A stretch of 36,054 nt of DNA from CAZQMX01 sp964594965 (GCA_964594965.1 CAZQMX010000005.1:1-36054); one strand, 5' to 3'. Positions 1 through 8,279 are shown, counted from the stretch's first letter. Program-made: numbers and translations. Notes: generated by a model not told the origin, from the sequence alone.

Positions 1-79
1 TGAGATGCTAAAATTAATTAATCACTAAACCGACAAATGTGTGTGCCTAATTCAGCCTTATTCTGAATGGTCTCTGTTC

Positions 80-1423
80 CTATTTTTTCTTTTTGGTTTT
101 TCCCGACGCTTCGGTCGGGATCCCGACTTTACGTCGGGGCTTTTTATTTTCAGAAGCAGATTTTTCTGCTTTCTTTTCTTTTTTAGGTACTTTTTTCTTT
201 GGTTTTTTCTCTTTGGCTTCTTCTTGTTTTTTTGTTTTTGTGCTTTTTTGTTTTTGTGCTTCTATGTCAATCTTCCAGCCGGTTAATTTAGCGGCTAATC
301 TGACATTCTGTCCTTTAATGCCGATGGCTAAAGATAATTGGTCTTCCGGGACAATAACTCTGGCTTCATTCTTCTTTTTATCAATTTCAACATCTGTGAC
401 TTTAGCTGGGGAAAGGGAAGCGCTGATAAATTTAGCCGGATCATCAGACCATTCAATAATGTCAATTTTCTCGCCAGCCAGTTCATTGATGACTGTCTGA
501 ACCCGGGTTCCTTTCTGGCCAATCATTGAACCAATTGGGTCAACTCTTTCTTCGTTGGTTGTGACAGCAATCTTGGAACGGGAACCGACTTCCCGGGCGA
601 TTGATTTTATCTCAACCGTCCCCCCCGAGATTTCAGGAACCTCAAGAGAAAACAATTGGCTGACCATTTTTGGATGAGCCCTTGATAAAACAATGGTTGG
701 TCCCCGGCTGTCCTTTTGAACTTCTAAAATATAGACGCGGAGGCGCTGGCCAATCCGGTAGTGTTCATTTGGAATTTGTTCTTCAGGGAAGATGACGCCG
801 GTTGTTTTTCCAATATCTAAAAAGACCGTATTGTTTTCAATTCTTTGAACAACACCACCGGCAATTTGTCCTTCTTTTTCCTTGTATTCATCATAGACTG
901 ATTCCCTTTCAGCTTCGCGGATTCTTTGGATAATGACCTGTTTGGCGGTTTGGGCAGCAATTCGGCCAAAATCATCTTTAGCTTCCAAAGGAAATTCAAT
1001 TTCATCTTCCGGCGCAATATCTTTTTTAATTTTAGGGGCATCTTTGGCTTTAGATTTAGCCAGTTTCTTGACTTCGTCGAGCATAATATGTTTTTCCGGA
1101 TTGAATCTGATTTTTCTTTCCCCTTCTTCTTCAATATTTTTCCCGACGCTTCGGTCGGGATCCCGATCTTGCATCGGGACTTCCTCATCTTCTTCGTCTT
1201 CGCTTTTAAGCATTGATTCTTCAACAACCAATTTAACCTGGAAAACTTTCATTTTACTGGTTTCCAGGTCAAATTTGACCTTAATATTCTGTCCTTTAAA
1301 GCCGTATTCTTTTTTATAGGCAGCAGCCAAAGCCATTTCAATGGTTTCCAAGACCTTGTCTTTGGAAATCCCTTTTTCCTCGCAGATTTGTTCAATGGCT
1401 GATGCAAATGATTTATTTTCCAT
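80..1423 (-). CDS. nusA: Transcription termination/antitermination factor NusA
   Basis: NusA binds RNA polymerase and nascent RNA and modulates pausing, termination and antitermination. The 447-residue protein shows the N-terminal polymerase-binding domain (about 1-170, opening ENKSFASAIEQICEEKGIS), an S1 domain (about 185-255, with GGVVQRIENNTVFLDIGKTTG), and two KH domains (IGSMIGQKGTRVQTV and LAIGIKGQNVRLAAKLTGWKIDI). There are no C-terminal acidic repeats; the protein ends in a Lys-rich low-complexity tail, as in many non-proteobacterial NusA proteins. It is oddly interrupted by two translated copies of a palindromic DNA repeat, at residues about 82-95 in the N-terminal linker and about 429-442 in the tail, read in different frames. 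It follows a small unknown gene and a flavoprotein gene on the same strand, with a hairpin just upstream of its ATG. Family assignment is secure. Confidence 0.97.
   Translation of the reverse strand: MENKSFASAIEQICEEKGISKDKVLETIEMALAAAYKKEYGFKGQNIKVKFDLETSKMKVFQVKLVVEESMLKSEDEEDEEVPMQDRDPDRSVGKNIEEEGERKIRFNPEKHIMLDEVKKLAKSKAKDAPKIKKDIAPEDEIEFPLEAKDDFGRIAAQTAKQVIIQRIREAERESVYDEYKEKEGQIAGGVVQRIENNTVFLDIGKTTGVIFPEEQIPNEHYRIGQRLRVYILEVQKDSRGPTIVLSRAHPKMVSQLFSLEVPEISGGTVEIKSIAREVGSRSKIAVTTNEERVDPIGSMIGQKGTRVQTVINELAGEKIDIIEWSDDPAKFISASLSPAKVTDVEIDKKKNEARVIVPEDQLSLAIGIKGQNVRLAAKLTGWKIDIEAQKQKSTKTKKQEEAKEKKPKKKVPKKEKKAEKSASENKKPRRKVGIPTEASGKTKKKK
101..139. repeat. Double-hairpin palindromic repeat, copy 1 (inside nusA 3' end)
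   Basis: Two back-to-back hairpins: TCCCGAC (101-107) pairs with GTCGGGA (114-120), and CCCGAC (122-127) pairs with GTCGGG (133-138). The left hairpin and the start of the second are identical to the copy at 1141-1179. It lies in the coding sequence for the NusA tail and is translated as PRRKVGIPTEASGK. Confidence 0.85.
1141..1179. repeat. Double-hairpin palindromic repeat, copy 2 (inside nusA 5' part)
   Basis: Hairpin one is TCCCGAC (1141-1147) with GTCGGGA (1154-1160); hairpin two is TCCCGAT (1161-1167) with ATCGGGA (1173-1179). It is translated as VPMQDRDPDRSVGK between the acidic linker and the rest of the NusA N-terminal domain, in a different frame from copy 1. Its length is a multiple of three, so the nusA frame is kept. 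Confidence 0.85.
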
Positions 1424-1433
1424 ATTATGAATT

Positions 1434-1458
1434 GAGGCCGTTCCTTTCGGACGGCCTC
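1434..1458 (-). promoter_or_regulatory. Hairpin in the nusA 5' leader
   Basis: GAGGCCGT at the left edge pairs with ACGGCCTC at the right edge, extended by TCC/GGA with a one-base bulge and a tiny loop. It ends about 10 bases upstream of the nusA ATG and no T-tract follows on the minus strand, so it looks more like a leader or mRNA-processing structure than an intrinsic terminator. A role in nusA control is inference. Confidence 0.5.
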
Positions 1459-1496
1459 TAAAAGATTAACTGCTTTTTTATCCTATATCACCGGAA

Positions 1497-1712
1497 TTAA
1501 CTTGTCAATGGGATGGCTACGGTCATTCTGGGCAGTTCTTTATTTCCGGTGAAAAAACCTTGGAGTACTGTCTCGAGGGATTGGAAATCCATATACATAT
1601 CACATCCCATCGCTGCCAGAACTCTTTTTGTTAGTCTTTCTTCCAATCTGTCCTTGAGACCGATGTCAACCTCAACAACCTTCGCTCCAATTTCTAAAAT
1701 AGCAATTTTCAT
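1497..1712 (-). CDS. Small conserved-looking protein of unknown function (71 aa)
   Basis: I do not recognise this protein. It is 71 residues long, soluble, without a signal peptide or membrane segment. It opens MKIAILEIGAKVVEVDIG, which suggests a beta-hairpin, followed by an amphipathic helix rich in charged residues (LKDRLEERLTKRVLAAMG); one Cys is present. The start is well supported by a strong Shine-Dalgarno sequence (AAGGAGGAGG) a few bases upstream of the ATG. It lies 17 bases downstream of the flavoprotein gene and upstream of nusA on the same strand, so the three may be co-transcribed. The strong ribosome site suggests it is well translated. Confidence 0.65.
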   Translation of the reverse strand: MKIAILEIGAKVVEVDIGLKDRLEERLTKRVLAAMGCDMYMDFQSLETVLQGFFTGNKELPRMTVAIPLTS

Positions 1713-1729
1713 AACACCCTCCTCCTTAT

Positions 1730-2620
1730 TTAAAGGTTCTTTAAAAAATTATAGGCGCTTGTGGCGGCAATGGCTCCTTCAGCCGCAGCAGTAACAATCT
1801 GTTTAAGGGGATTATTAGTCATATCCCCTGCTGCATATATGCCGTCAACATTAGTTTCCATATGCTTGTTAACTTCAATAAAATTGTTATCCATCTTAAT
1901 CCCCAATTCTCCGCATAAATAGATATTAGGCACGCCACCGGCTTCAATAAAAAGACAATCAAGTTTTAATTCTTGCTCAGTATTTAAAAGGATTGATTCA
2001 AGTTTGTCTCTCCCTTTAGCTTTTTTAATCTGGGCGCTAAGAACTAATTCAATATTGTCTTTTTTCTTGGCTTTGTCAACCAGAGCCGGCGCTCCTCGGA
2101 ATTCATCTCTTCTGTGAATTAGATAAACTTTTTTAGCCGGGTCGGCTGATTTTAAGGCGGCGCATAAAGCGCTGTCTCCCCCGCCAGCCACAGCCAGGAT
2201 TTTGTTTTTTAACTGAGTTAAATCTGTTGGAGTGTAGTATGAGATTCCTTTGCCCAAAAACTTTTCTTCATTTTCAAAACCGAGTTTTCTGTTTTTCATT
2301 CCCAGGCCCAGGATTACCGATTGTCCTTGATATGTTTCTTTATCGGTTTTAACTTCAAAAAGATTGTCTTTTTTACAGATAGACTCAACTGATTCTTGGA
2401 TGATTTTCTCAGGAATATGATTGATAAATTCCTTGGCTAGTTTAGGGCCTTTAATTGATTTGAATCCTAAATAGTTATCAACAATGTGCCCCTCATGGAC
2501 AGTTCCGCCCGGCAATTGACCGATGATGATGAAATTAAGTCCGTAGCGCTTGGCGTAAATGGCGGCTGATAAGCCGGCTGGCCCAGCGCCAATGATAATG
2601 AGTTGATGCATAGATTTCAT
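1730..2620 (-). CDS. Thioredoxin-reductase-like FAD/NAD(P)H flavoprotein lacking the CxxC pair
   Basis: Two-domain pyridine nucleotide-disulfide oxidoreductase of the low-molecular-weight thioredoxin reductase fold, 296 residues. Visible motifs are the FAD-binding GAGPAG at residues 11-16, the NAD(P)H-binding GGGDSA at 146-151, HRRDEFRG at 169-176 (the basic HRR signature that favours NADPH) and the C-terminal FAD motif AAGD at 263-266. Where thioredoxin reductases carry CATCDG before the NADPH-domain glycines, this protein reads YYTPTD (128-133), so both redox-active cysteines are missing. It therefore probably does not reduce thioredoxin by the standard route. A ferredoxin-NADP reductase-like or other electron-transfer role is possible. 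A second in-frame ATG lies at codon 4. A GAGG stretch sits about 7 bases upstream of the first ATG. Confidence 0.85.
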   Translation of the reverse strand: MKSMHQLIIIGAGPAGLSAAIYAKRYGLNFIIIGQLPGGTVHEGHIVDNYLGFKSIKGPKLAKEFINHIPEKIIQESVESICKKDNLFEVKTDKETYQGQSVILGLGMKNRKLGFENEEKFLGKGISYYTPTDLTQLKNKILAVAGGGDSALCAALKSADPAKKVYLIHRRDEFRGAPALVDKAKKKDNIELVLSAQIKKAKGRDKLESILLNTEQELKLDCLFIEAGGVPNIYLCGELGIKMDNNFIEVNKHMETNVDGIYAAGDMTNNPLKQIVTAAAEGAIAATSAYNFLKNL

Positions 2621-2629
2621 GTTGCCTCA

Positions 2630-2725
2630 GATACCTTTTTTGCTGGAGGACGCCATATTTGCCTGCTGGCAAATTGGCTCATTCTCGCGCCGTCGCGCTC
2701 CGAAGGCCTCCTGCAAAAAAGCATC
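2630..2725. repeat. Imperfect inverted repeat between flavoprotein and malic enzyme genes
   Basis: GATACCTTTTTTGCTGGAGG (2630-2649) is nearly the reverse complement of 2707-2725, with one mismatch over the TTTTTTGCWGGAGG core. A small palindrome, TTTGCCTGCTGGCAAA, sits between the arms. The whole could fold as a hairpin of about 95 bases. It fills the space between two genes read in the same direction and may be a small non-autonomous repeat or a terminator-like structure. Confidence 0.55.
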
Positions 2726-2746
2726 TTTCGGCAAACTTTCTGATTG

Positions 2747-3895
2747 CTACTTCTTGGCTATTTTCATTATACTCCCGGCTACTTTTTGAGCAATACCTTT
2801 TTCAAAGGGTCCGGGAATAATCTTGTTCGGAGTCGGTTTCTTAACAATTGAAGCCAATCCTTTTGCCGCCGCAATCTTCATTTTGTCAGTTGCTTTCTTG
2901 GCTTTGGAATCTAAAAGTCCTCTAAAAACTCCGGGGAAGGCCAGAACATTATTAATCTGATTCGGAAAATCACTTCGGCCGGTAGCGATAATTCTGGCCC
3001 CGGCTTTCTTAGCCAAATCAGGCATAATCTCAGGGGTTGGATTAGCCATGGCAAAAATGATTGAATCCTTATTCATTTTAGATGCCCATTCTTTTTTCAA
3101 GGCGCCGGCAATTGAAATGCCAATAAAGACATCTTTTTCTTTAATAATATCTTTTAATTCTCCTTTCTCTTTTTTGGAATTAGTTAGTTGTGCAATTTCT
3201 TTTTTATGGGAATTTAGTCCGTTTCTTCCCTGGTAAATTGCTCCCCGGCTGTCAATCAGAACAATATTTTTAGCGCCGGCGGAAAGCAGAAGTTTGGCTG
3301 TGGCGATTCCAGCCGCGCCAGCTCCGTTAACAACAATTTTAACCTGATTAATTTTTTTCTGAACAACTTTTAAGGCATTGATTAGGGCGGCTAATGTAAC
3401 AATTGCAGTCCCATGCTGGTCATCATGGAAAACAGGAATATCAAGTTCTTTTTCCAGTCGTTCTTCAATTTCAAAACACTCCGGGGCTTTAATATCTTCC
3501 AGATTAATTCCGCCAAATCCGGGAGAGATTAATTTAACGGTTTCAACAATTTGATTAACATCCTGGCTGTTAATGCAGATTGGATAAGCATCAACATTGC
3601 CAAAATGTTTGAATAGGACAGCCTTACCTTCCATAACTGGCAGAGCAGCTTTGGCGCCAATATTACCTAGTCCCAAAACCGCAGTTCCATTTGTTACAAC
3701 CGCAACGTTGTTGCTTTTAATTGTGTATTTGTAAGCGTCATTTGGCCTTTTGGCGATTTCCAAACAGGGCTGGGCAACACCCGGGGTATAGGCGATTGAT
3801 AAATCGGTTTTATTCTTCAATGGAAATTTTGATTTAACTTCCAGTTTGCCTCCTTTGGCTTTGTGCAATTCTAAGGATTTTTTCGCGTAGTTCAT
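2747..3895 (-). CDS. Malic enzyme (malate dehydrogenase, oxaloacetate-decarboxylating)
   Basis: Converts malate to pyruvate and CO2 with reduction of NAD(P)+. The 382-residue protein is the short bacterial form. Features are the N-terminal AYTPGVAQPCLEI (catalytic Tyr36), NGTAVLGLGNIGAKAALPVMEGKAVLFK (catalytic Lys91), metal-binding acidic residues in INLEDIKAPECFEIE (about 131-144) and FHDDQHGTA (about 157-163), and a Rossmann domain starting VVNGAGAAGIATAKLLL. Cofactor preference cannot be read with confidence. AAAGGA upstream of the ATG gives a good ribosome site. In a fermentative, reduced metabolism this would supply pyruvate and reducing equivalents; no partner enzymes of a TCA cycle are in the window. 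Confidence 0.95.
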   Translation of the reverse strand: MNYAKKSLELHKAKGGKLEVKSKFPLKNKTDLSIAYTPGVAQPCLEIAKRPNDAYKYTIKSNNVAVVTNGTAVLGLGNIGAKAALPVMEGKAVLFKHFGNVDAYPICINSQDVNQIVETVKLISPGFGGINLEDIKAPECFEIEERLEKELDIPVFHDDQHGTAIVTLAALINALKVVQKKINQVKIVVNGAGAAGIATAKLLLSAGAKNIVLIDSRGAIYQGRNGLNSHKKEIAQLTNSKKEKGELKDIIKEKDVFIGISIAGALKKEWASKMNKDSIIFAMANPTPEIMPDLAKKAGARIIATGRSDFPNQINNVLAFPGVFRGLLDSKAKKATDKMKIAAAKGLASIVKKPTPNKIIPGPFEKGIAQKVAGSIMKIAKK

Positions 3896-3924
3896 TTATT
3901 TCCTTTCTTTAATATATTTTCTTG

Positions 3925-3997
3925 TGGACCAAGCGGGATTCGAACCCACGACCTCTGCAATGCGAATGCAGCGCTCTCCCAACTGAGCTACTGGCCC
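3925..3997 (-). tRNA. tRNA-Ala (anticodon CGC)
   Basis: Complete cloverleaf read on the minus strand: 7-bp acceptor with the G3-U70 wobble pair that is the alanine identity element, D arm GCTC/GAGC, anticodon stem CTGCA/TGCAG with loop TTCGCAT (anticodon CGC), and T arm GTGGG-TTCGAAT-CCCGC. The discriminator is A and no CCA is encoded, so the 3' end depends on the CCA-adding enzyme encoded nearby. It lies 6 bases upstream of the pyrophosphatase stop codon side. Confidence 0.95.
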
Positions 3998-4003
3998 TAT
4001 TTA

Positions 4004-6001
4004 TTAAATCAGAAAAGCAATAATTAACAAAGCAACAATATTAAGAACTTTAATCATTGGATTAATTGCCGGACCGGCAGTATCTTTGTATGGATCACCA
4101 ACTGTATCTCCTGTGACGGCGGCCTGGTGAGCGGTGCTTCCCTTGCCTCCCAGATTTCCTTCTTCAATATATTTCTTAGCATTATCCCAGGCCGCTCCGC
4201 CAGCAGTCATGGACAAGGCAACAAAAATACCGGTAACAATACTTCCGACTAGGAGTCCGCCTAATGCTTCCGGGCCTAAAAGAAATCCAACCGCAATTGG
4301 AGCAATAACGGGTAATAAGGCGGGAATAATCATTTGCTTGATAGCTGATTTGGTAATCATATCAACGCATTTTCTGTAATCTGGTTTAGCGGTTCCCTTC
4401 ATAATCCCCGGGATTTCTTTAAACTGCCTTCTAACCTCTTGAACAACTTTTCCGCCGGTTTTGCCAACTGCTTCCATAGCAAAAGAGGCAAAAAGGTAGG
4501 GCAGAAGTCCGCCGATGAATAAGCCAATAATTATCCGGTAATCGCTTAATTCAAAGATAATTCCTTGTTCTCCTTTGGCAATAATTTCTTCAACATAGGA
4601 AGCGAACAGGACCAGGGCAGCCAGACCGGCCGAGGCAATCGCATAGGCCTTGGTGACGGCCTTGGTCGTATTGCCAACCGCATCCAATGGATCTGTGACA
4701 TTCCTGACTTTTTTATCCAGGCCGGCCATTTCAGCAATCCCTCCGGCATTATCAGTAATTGGCCCGTAAGCGTCAATAGCGACAACAATACCAGTTAAGG
4801 AAAGCATAGACATGGCTGCCAAAGCAATACCGTACAATCCGGCGAAATAGTAAGCGGCAAAGATGCCAAGGGAAATGACAATAACAGGCAGGGCAGTTGA
4901 ACGCATGCCAACCGCTAGACCGGTGATAATATTAGTCGCATGGCCGGTTTCTGATGAACTGGCAATACTTTTAACCGGCTTGTGTTTGGTTGAAGTATAG
5001 TATTCAGTAATGACAAACATCAGGGCGGTAACAATTAAACCAACCAGGGCAGCCAGATAAATATTCAAAGTTGTCAAATTACCAAAAACTCCTTTTTGGA
5101 CAAACTGGTTAATAATGGGGTAAAAGCCAATCGCAGCTAAAACTGCTGAAGCAATCAGCCCTTTATACATTGCCCACATAATTCTTTTCTTGTTTCCCAA
5201 TCTGACAAAAAAAGTTCCAATAACACTAGCTAAAATTGAAACCCCGCCTAAAAGCAAGGGTAGGATTATGGCTGAAGGATTAGCTCCAAAAGTAATTGAA
5301 CCCAGAAGCATAGCAGCAATAGCGGTAATAGCATAAGTTTCAAAAAGGTCTGCTGCCATACCGGCGCAATCACCAACATTATCTCCGACATTATCGGCAA
5401 TAACAGCCGGGTTTCTCGGATCGTCTTCCGGGATGCCAGCTTCAACTTTACCGACTAAATCAGCGCCAACATCAGCCGCTTTGGTAAAGATCCCCCCGCC
5501 TAATCGAGCAAAGATTGAAATTAGACTGCCGCCAAAACCCAAGGCAATCAAACTAGTTAAATCCCGGGTGAAATAGTAAAAGAGCGAAACTGATAAAAGA
5601 CCTAAGCTAACAACCAAAAGACCGGTTACCGCTCCGCCCTGGAAAGCAATTATTAAAGCAGGTTTAATTCCTTTTTTGGCTGCCTGGGCAGTTCTAACAT
5701 TAGCCCGGACAGAAATATTCATGCCAACATATCCGGCCAGGGCAGAAGCAAAGGCGCCAATTAAAAATCCAATCATTGGTTTGAGGCCAAGGGTGTATAA
5801 AATGATAATAGCTAGAATAGCAGCAACAAAAGCAACAGTGCTGTATTGCCGGTTTAAATAGGCCTGGGCGCCCTGTTTAATCGCATCAGCGATTTCTATC
5901 ATTTTATCTTTTCCTTCTGGCTGTTTCGTTACTTTCCAGATTAACCAGAAAGAGGCCAAAAGACCAATTCCTCCAGAAGCGAATAAAAATTGATATGACA
6001 T
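4004..6001 (-). CDS. hppA: Membrane-bound ion-pumping pyrophosphatase, K+-independent type
   Basis: Integral membrane protein of 665 residues that couples hydrolysis of pyrophosphate to ion export, here most likely protons. Multiple hydrophobic helices run through the whole length. The substrate-binding signature is present at 177-187 (DVGADLVGKVE), followed by the acidic DNVGDNVGDCAGMAADLFE block, and further DAYGPITDNAGG and GDTVGDPYKDTAGPAINP motifs. The residue that separates the two subclasses is Lys447 in GNTTKAVTKAYA; K+-dependent enzymes have Ala there (GNTTAA), so this is predicted K+-independent. Ion specificity is inferred from that subclass. Such enzymes let an energy-limited cell recover energy from the pyrophosphate made in biosynthesis. 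The gene lies downstream of rubrerythrin with a terminator-like hairpin between. Confidence 0.97.
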   Translation of the reverse strand: MSYQFLFASGGIGLLASFWLIWKVTKQPEGKDKMIEIADAIKQGAQAYLNRQYSTVAFVAAILAIIILYTLGLKPMIGFLIGAFASALAGYVGMNISVRANVRTAQAAKKGIKPALIIAFQGGAVTGLLVVSLGLLSVSLFYYFTRDLTSLIALGFGGSLISIFARLGGGIFTKAADVGADLVGKVEAGIPEDDPRNPAVIADNVGDNVGDCAGMAADLFETYAITAIAAMLLGSITFGANPSAIILPLLLGGVSILASVIGTFFVRLGNKKRIMWAMYKGLIASAVLAAIGFYPIINQFVQKGVFGNLTTLNIYLAALVGLIVTALMFVITEYYTSTKHKPVKSIASSSETGHATNIITGLAVGMRSTALPVIVISLGIFAAYYFAGLYGIALAAMSMLSLTGIVVAIDAYGPITDNAGGIAEMAGLDKKVRNVTDPLDAVGNTTKAVTKAYAIASAGLAALVLFASYVEEIIAKGEQGIIFELSDYRIIIGLFIGGLLPYLFASFAMEAVGKTGGKVVQEVRRQFKEIPGIMKGTAKPDYRKCVDMITKSAIKQMIIPALLPVIAPIAVGFLLGPEALGGLLVGSIVTGIFVALSMTAGGAAWDNAKKYIEEGNLGGKGSTAHQAAVTGDTVGDPYKDTAGPAINPMIKVLNIVALLIIAFLI

Positions 6002-6017
6002 GAATCATTAAAACACT

Positions 6018-6052
6018 AAAACACTAAAACATAAAAACAAATCTGTTTTATG
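6018..6052 (-). terminator. Probable terminator of the rubrerythrin gene
   Basis: On the minus strand a hairpin (CATAAAAC with GTTTTTATG, 6-base loop) is followed by TTTTAGTGTTTT. The flanking sequence is also a short tandem AAAACACT repeat. The stem is AT-rich, so strength is uncertain. Confidence 0.45.
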
Positions 6053-6091
6053 CTCTGTCTTCAATGCTCTGGCTATTTTTTCACAAATATT

Positions 6092-6664
6092 TTAGTACTC
6101 TTCGCATTTAATTTGGTAAAAAGCCCGGGGATGATCGCAGGATGGACACATCTTTGGCGCTTCTTTTCCAGAATACATATATCCGCATTCCCGGCAAATC
6201 CAGGAAACATTTTTTTTCTTTTTAAAAACAGATTTGCCTTGAATTACTTTTAATAATTTCTTGTATCTTTCTTCATGATGTTTTTCAGCAATGGCAATGG
6301 CTCGCATTCGGGCAGCAATTTTAGGATAACCTTCCTTTTCTGCGATTTTAGCAAAACTGGGATACATATCAGTGTATTCGTAATTTTCTCCGGCAATAGC
6401 AGCTTTTAGATTGTCAATTGTTTTCTTGTAAATCAATGGAGCAGCAGCTTCAACTTCAATTTCATTGATTTTCCCTTTTAATTCCTGGATATGTTCAAAG
6501 AGCCGCTTGGCATGAACTTTTTCCTGTTCAGCAGTTTCTAAAAAAATCTCTCCAATTTGTTCGTAGCCTTCTTTTTGAGCAATCTTGGCGTAATAGGTGT
6601 ATCTATTCCTTGCCTGTGATTCTCCAATAAAGGCCTTGGTTAAATTTTGTAATGTTTGTTTCAT
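6092..6664 (-). CDS. Rubrerythrin (non-heme di-iron peroxidase)
   Basis: Reduces hydrogen peroxide in the cytoplasm of anaerobes, receiving electrons through a rubredoxin-like domain. The 190-residue protein has the ferritin-like four-helix di-iron domain (about 1-140), with iron-ligand motifs GESQARNRYTYYA, ETAEQEKVHAKRLFEH, GENYEYTDMYPSFAKIAEKEG and AEKHHEERY. A C-terminal rubredoxin-like iron site follows, CRECGYMYSG then CPSCDHP (about 155-178). Length and domain order match classical rubrerythrin. The AAAGGAG ribosome site supports the start. It indicates an anaerobic or microaerobic cell that meets oxygen occasionally. No rubredoxin or reductase partner is adjacent, though the cysteine-less flavoprotein at 1730-2620 could be considered. 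Confidence 0.96.
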   Translation of the reverse strand: MKQTLQNLTKAFIGESQARNRYTYYAKIAQKEGYEQIGEIFLETAEQEKVHAKRLFEHIQELKGKINEIEVEAAAPLIYKKTIDNLKAAIAGENYEYTDMYPSFAKIAEKEGYPKIAARMRAIAIAEKHHEERYKKLLKVIQGKSVFKKKKNVSWICRECGYMYSGKEAPKMCPSCDHPRAFYQIKCEEY

Positions 6665-6730
6665 GGTTTTTCTCCTTTAGAAATATATAGTTAAAGATTT
6701 TATCATAAATTTTCTTAATTGCCAAATTTG

Positions 6731-6801
6731 TCGGAATGCCGGGAATTGAACCCGGGCTCCATCCTCCCGAAGGATGAGTACTACCATTATACTACATTCC
6801 G
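6731..6801 (-). tRNA. tRNA-Pro (anticodon CGG)
   Basis: Complete cloverleaf on the minus strand: acceptor CGGAATG/CATTCCG, D arm GTAT/GTAC, anticodon stem CATCC/GGATG with loop TTCGGGA (anticodon CGG), T arm with TTCAATT. The first base pair C1-G72 fits proline tRNAs. The discriminator is A and CCA is not encoded. It starts only 3 bases from the stop codon of the CCA-adding enzyme gene, so both are probably on one transcript. Confidence 0.95.
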
Positions 6802-6804
6802 TTT

Positions 6805-8241
6805 TCACTTCACCCAATGCTTCCCTTTCATTTCCGAATCAACCTCTTCCTTTTTCTCTTTAACGACTTTAGTTTTATCTTTTAATTCTTTGTCAGACAG
6901 CTTATTCAATTCCCCTGCTTTTTTCAAGAGTTTTTCCTTGGTATTTAATTTGGGTTCTTCTAAGGCTTCAGATAAAAGGGCTTCGATTAATAATCCTAAA
7001 CGGGGACCGGGTTTAATCTCTAATTTCTTAATCAAGTCATTACCATTAATTTTAAGCATTTTAGGAGAGATTGGATCTTTGGAAACTTTTTCAATAACAT
7101 ATTCTAAATGCCGGAGTTTGTAGGGCACGGCTTTGGGAACGCCGCTGCCTAATCTATCAGCCACCCGCAAATCAAGCAAGTCCTTAATATTTTCCGGGCC
7201 AGTTCGGCGGAGAAGTCGTCTTACTCCGGCTTCGCTGACTTCATCAACATTATAAACAAACATATGATTTCTGATTAGGTTAGCTACGCTTTCAATAGTT
7301 TTTCTGGGAAATTTTAATCGGGTTAAAATATTAATAGCAAACTTGGCTCCAACAATATCATGATTGTAAAAAGTTGAATCTTCTCCTTCTCCTCTCTTGG
7401 TTTGGGGTTTGGCAATATCATGGAATAGAGCAGCCAATCTAACAACCAAACTATATTTCCTTTTAGCAGCGAATTTGAGAGAAAGAATTGAATGCTGGTA
7501 AATTGTATAGATGTGATGCCGGTTTTGAGAAATTCCAATCCCCTTTTCCAATTCAGGAATAACATATTTTAAAAGATTGGTTTCTTTTAATAATTCAATG
7601 GCCTGGTCTGGAATTTCAGACATAATCATTTTTTTAAATTCATCTCTGATTCTTTCCTTGGCAATCATTTGTAATAGTCCGGCATTTTCCTTAATTGCTT
7701 TTAAGGTTTGTTTTTCAATTTTGAAATTAAGCTGAACAGACAAACGAATTGCCCGGAGCATTCTTAAAGCATCTTCTGAAAATCTTTCCTTGGCATTGCC
7801 AACTGCTTTAATGGTTTTATCTTTTAAGTCTTTTTGACCATCAAACGGATCAAGGATTTTTTCTTTCTTGTCCAGAGCAATGGCGTTAATGGTGAAGTCA
7901 CGACGGGCTAAATCCTCTTGACAGTGAGCAGTGAAACAGATCTTATCAGGATGGCGCTTGTCAGAATATTTTTGTTCAGTTCGGTAGGTAGTAATTTCAA
8001 TTTCTTGTAATTCTTTTTCTTTGTTTTTGGTCTTAACCGTGACTGTGCCAAATTTGTTTTCATAAAAACTATCAGGGAAAATTTTCTGGATTTGTTCCGG
8101 CTTGGCATTGGTGGTAATATCCCAATCCTTTGGCTTTTTGCCGATCAAAAGGTCGCGGACACAGCCGCCTACTGCATAGGCTTCAAATCCGCTTTTCTCC
8201 AGTTTTTCTAAAATGGATTCAACCTGCTTTGGTAATTTCAT
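6805..8241 (-). CDS. cca: CCA-adding enzyme / tRNA nucleotidyltransferase with HD domain
   Basis: Adds or repairs the 3' CCA of tRNAs using CTP and ATP without a template. The 478-residue protein is a class II nucleotidyltransferase: GGCVRD (25-30) and the catalytic carboxylates in DWDITT (Asp39, Asp41) in the head domain, RRDFTINAIAL and the RNA-binding RMLRAIRL region next, then an HD hydrolase-type domain (RLAALFHDIAKPQTK, about 265-280) and a Lys/Glu-rich C-terminal tail. All six tRNAs in the window lack encoded CCA, so this enzyme is required for their maturation. It is followed after 3 bases by tRNA-Pro. A promoter (TTGCCA-N17-TATGAT) ends 9 bases before the ATG and there is no Shine-Dalgarno site, so translation may be nearly leaderless. 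Confidence 0.95.
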   Translation of the reverse strand: MKLPKQVESILEKLEKSGFEAYAVGGCVRDLLIGKKPKDWDITTNAKPEQIQKIFPDSFYENKFGTVTVKTKNKEKELQEIEITTYRTEQKYSDKRHPDKICFTAHCQEDLARRDFTINAIALDKKEKILDPFDGQKDLKDKTIKAVGNAKERFSEDALRMLRAIRLSVQLNFKIEKQTLKAIKENAGLLQMIAKERIRDEFKKMIMSEIPDQAIELLKETNLLKYVIPELEKGIGISQNRHHIYTIYQHSILSLKFAAKRKYSLVVRLAALFHDIAKPQTKRGEGEDSTFYNHDIVGAKFAINILTRLKFPRKTIESVANLIRNHMFVYNVDEVSEAGVRRLLRRTGPENIKDLLDLRVADRLGSGVPKAVPYKLRHLEYVIEKVSKDPISPKMLKINGNDLIKKLEIKPGPRLGLLIEALLSEALEEPKLNTKEKLLKKAGELNKLSDKELKDKTKVVKEKKEEVDSEMKGKHWVK

Positions 8242-8250
8242 ATTATTCTA

Positions 8251-8279
8251 ATCATAATCCAAAAATCCCCTTTTGGCAA
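8251..8279 (-). promoter_or_regulatory. Sigma70-type promoter of cca
   Basis: On the minus strand, TTGCCA (8279-8274), a 17-base spacer and TATGAT (8256-8251), with the cca ATG 9 bases further on. The expected transcript would begin within 2-3 bases of the start codon. Confidence 0.6.
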
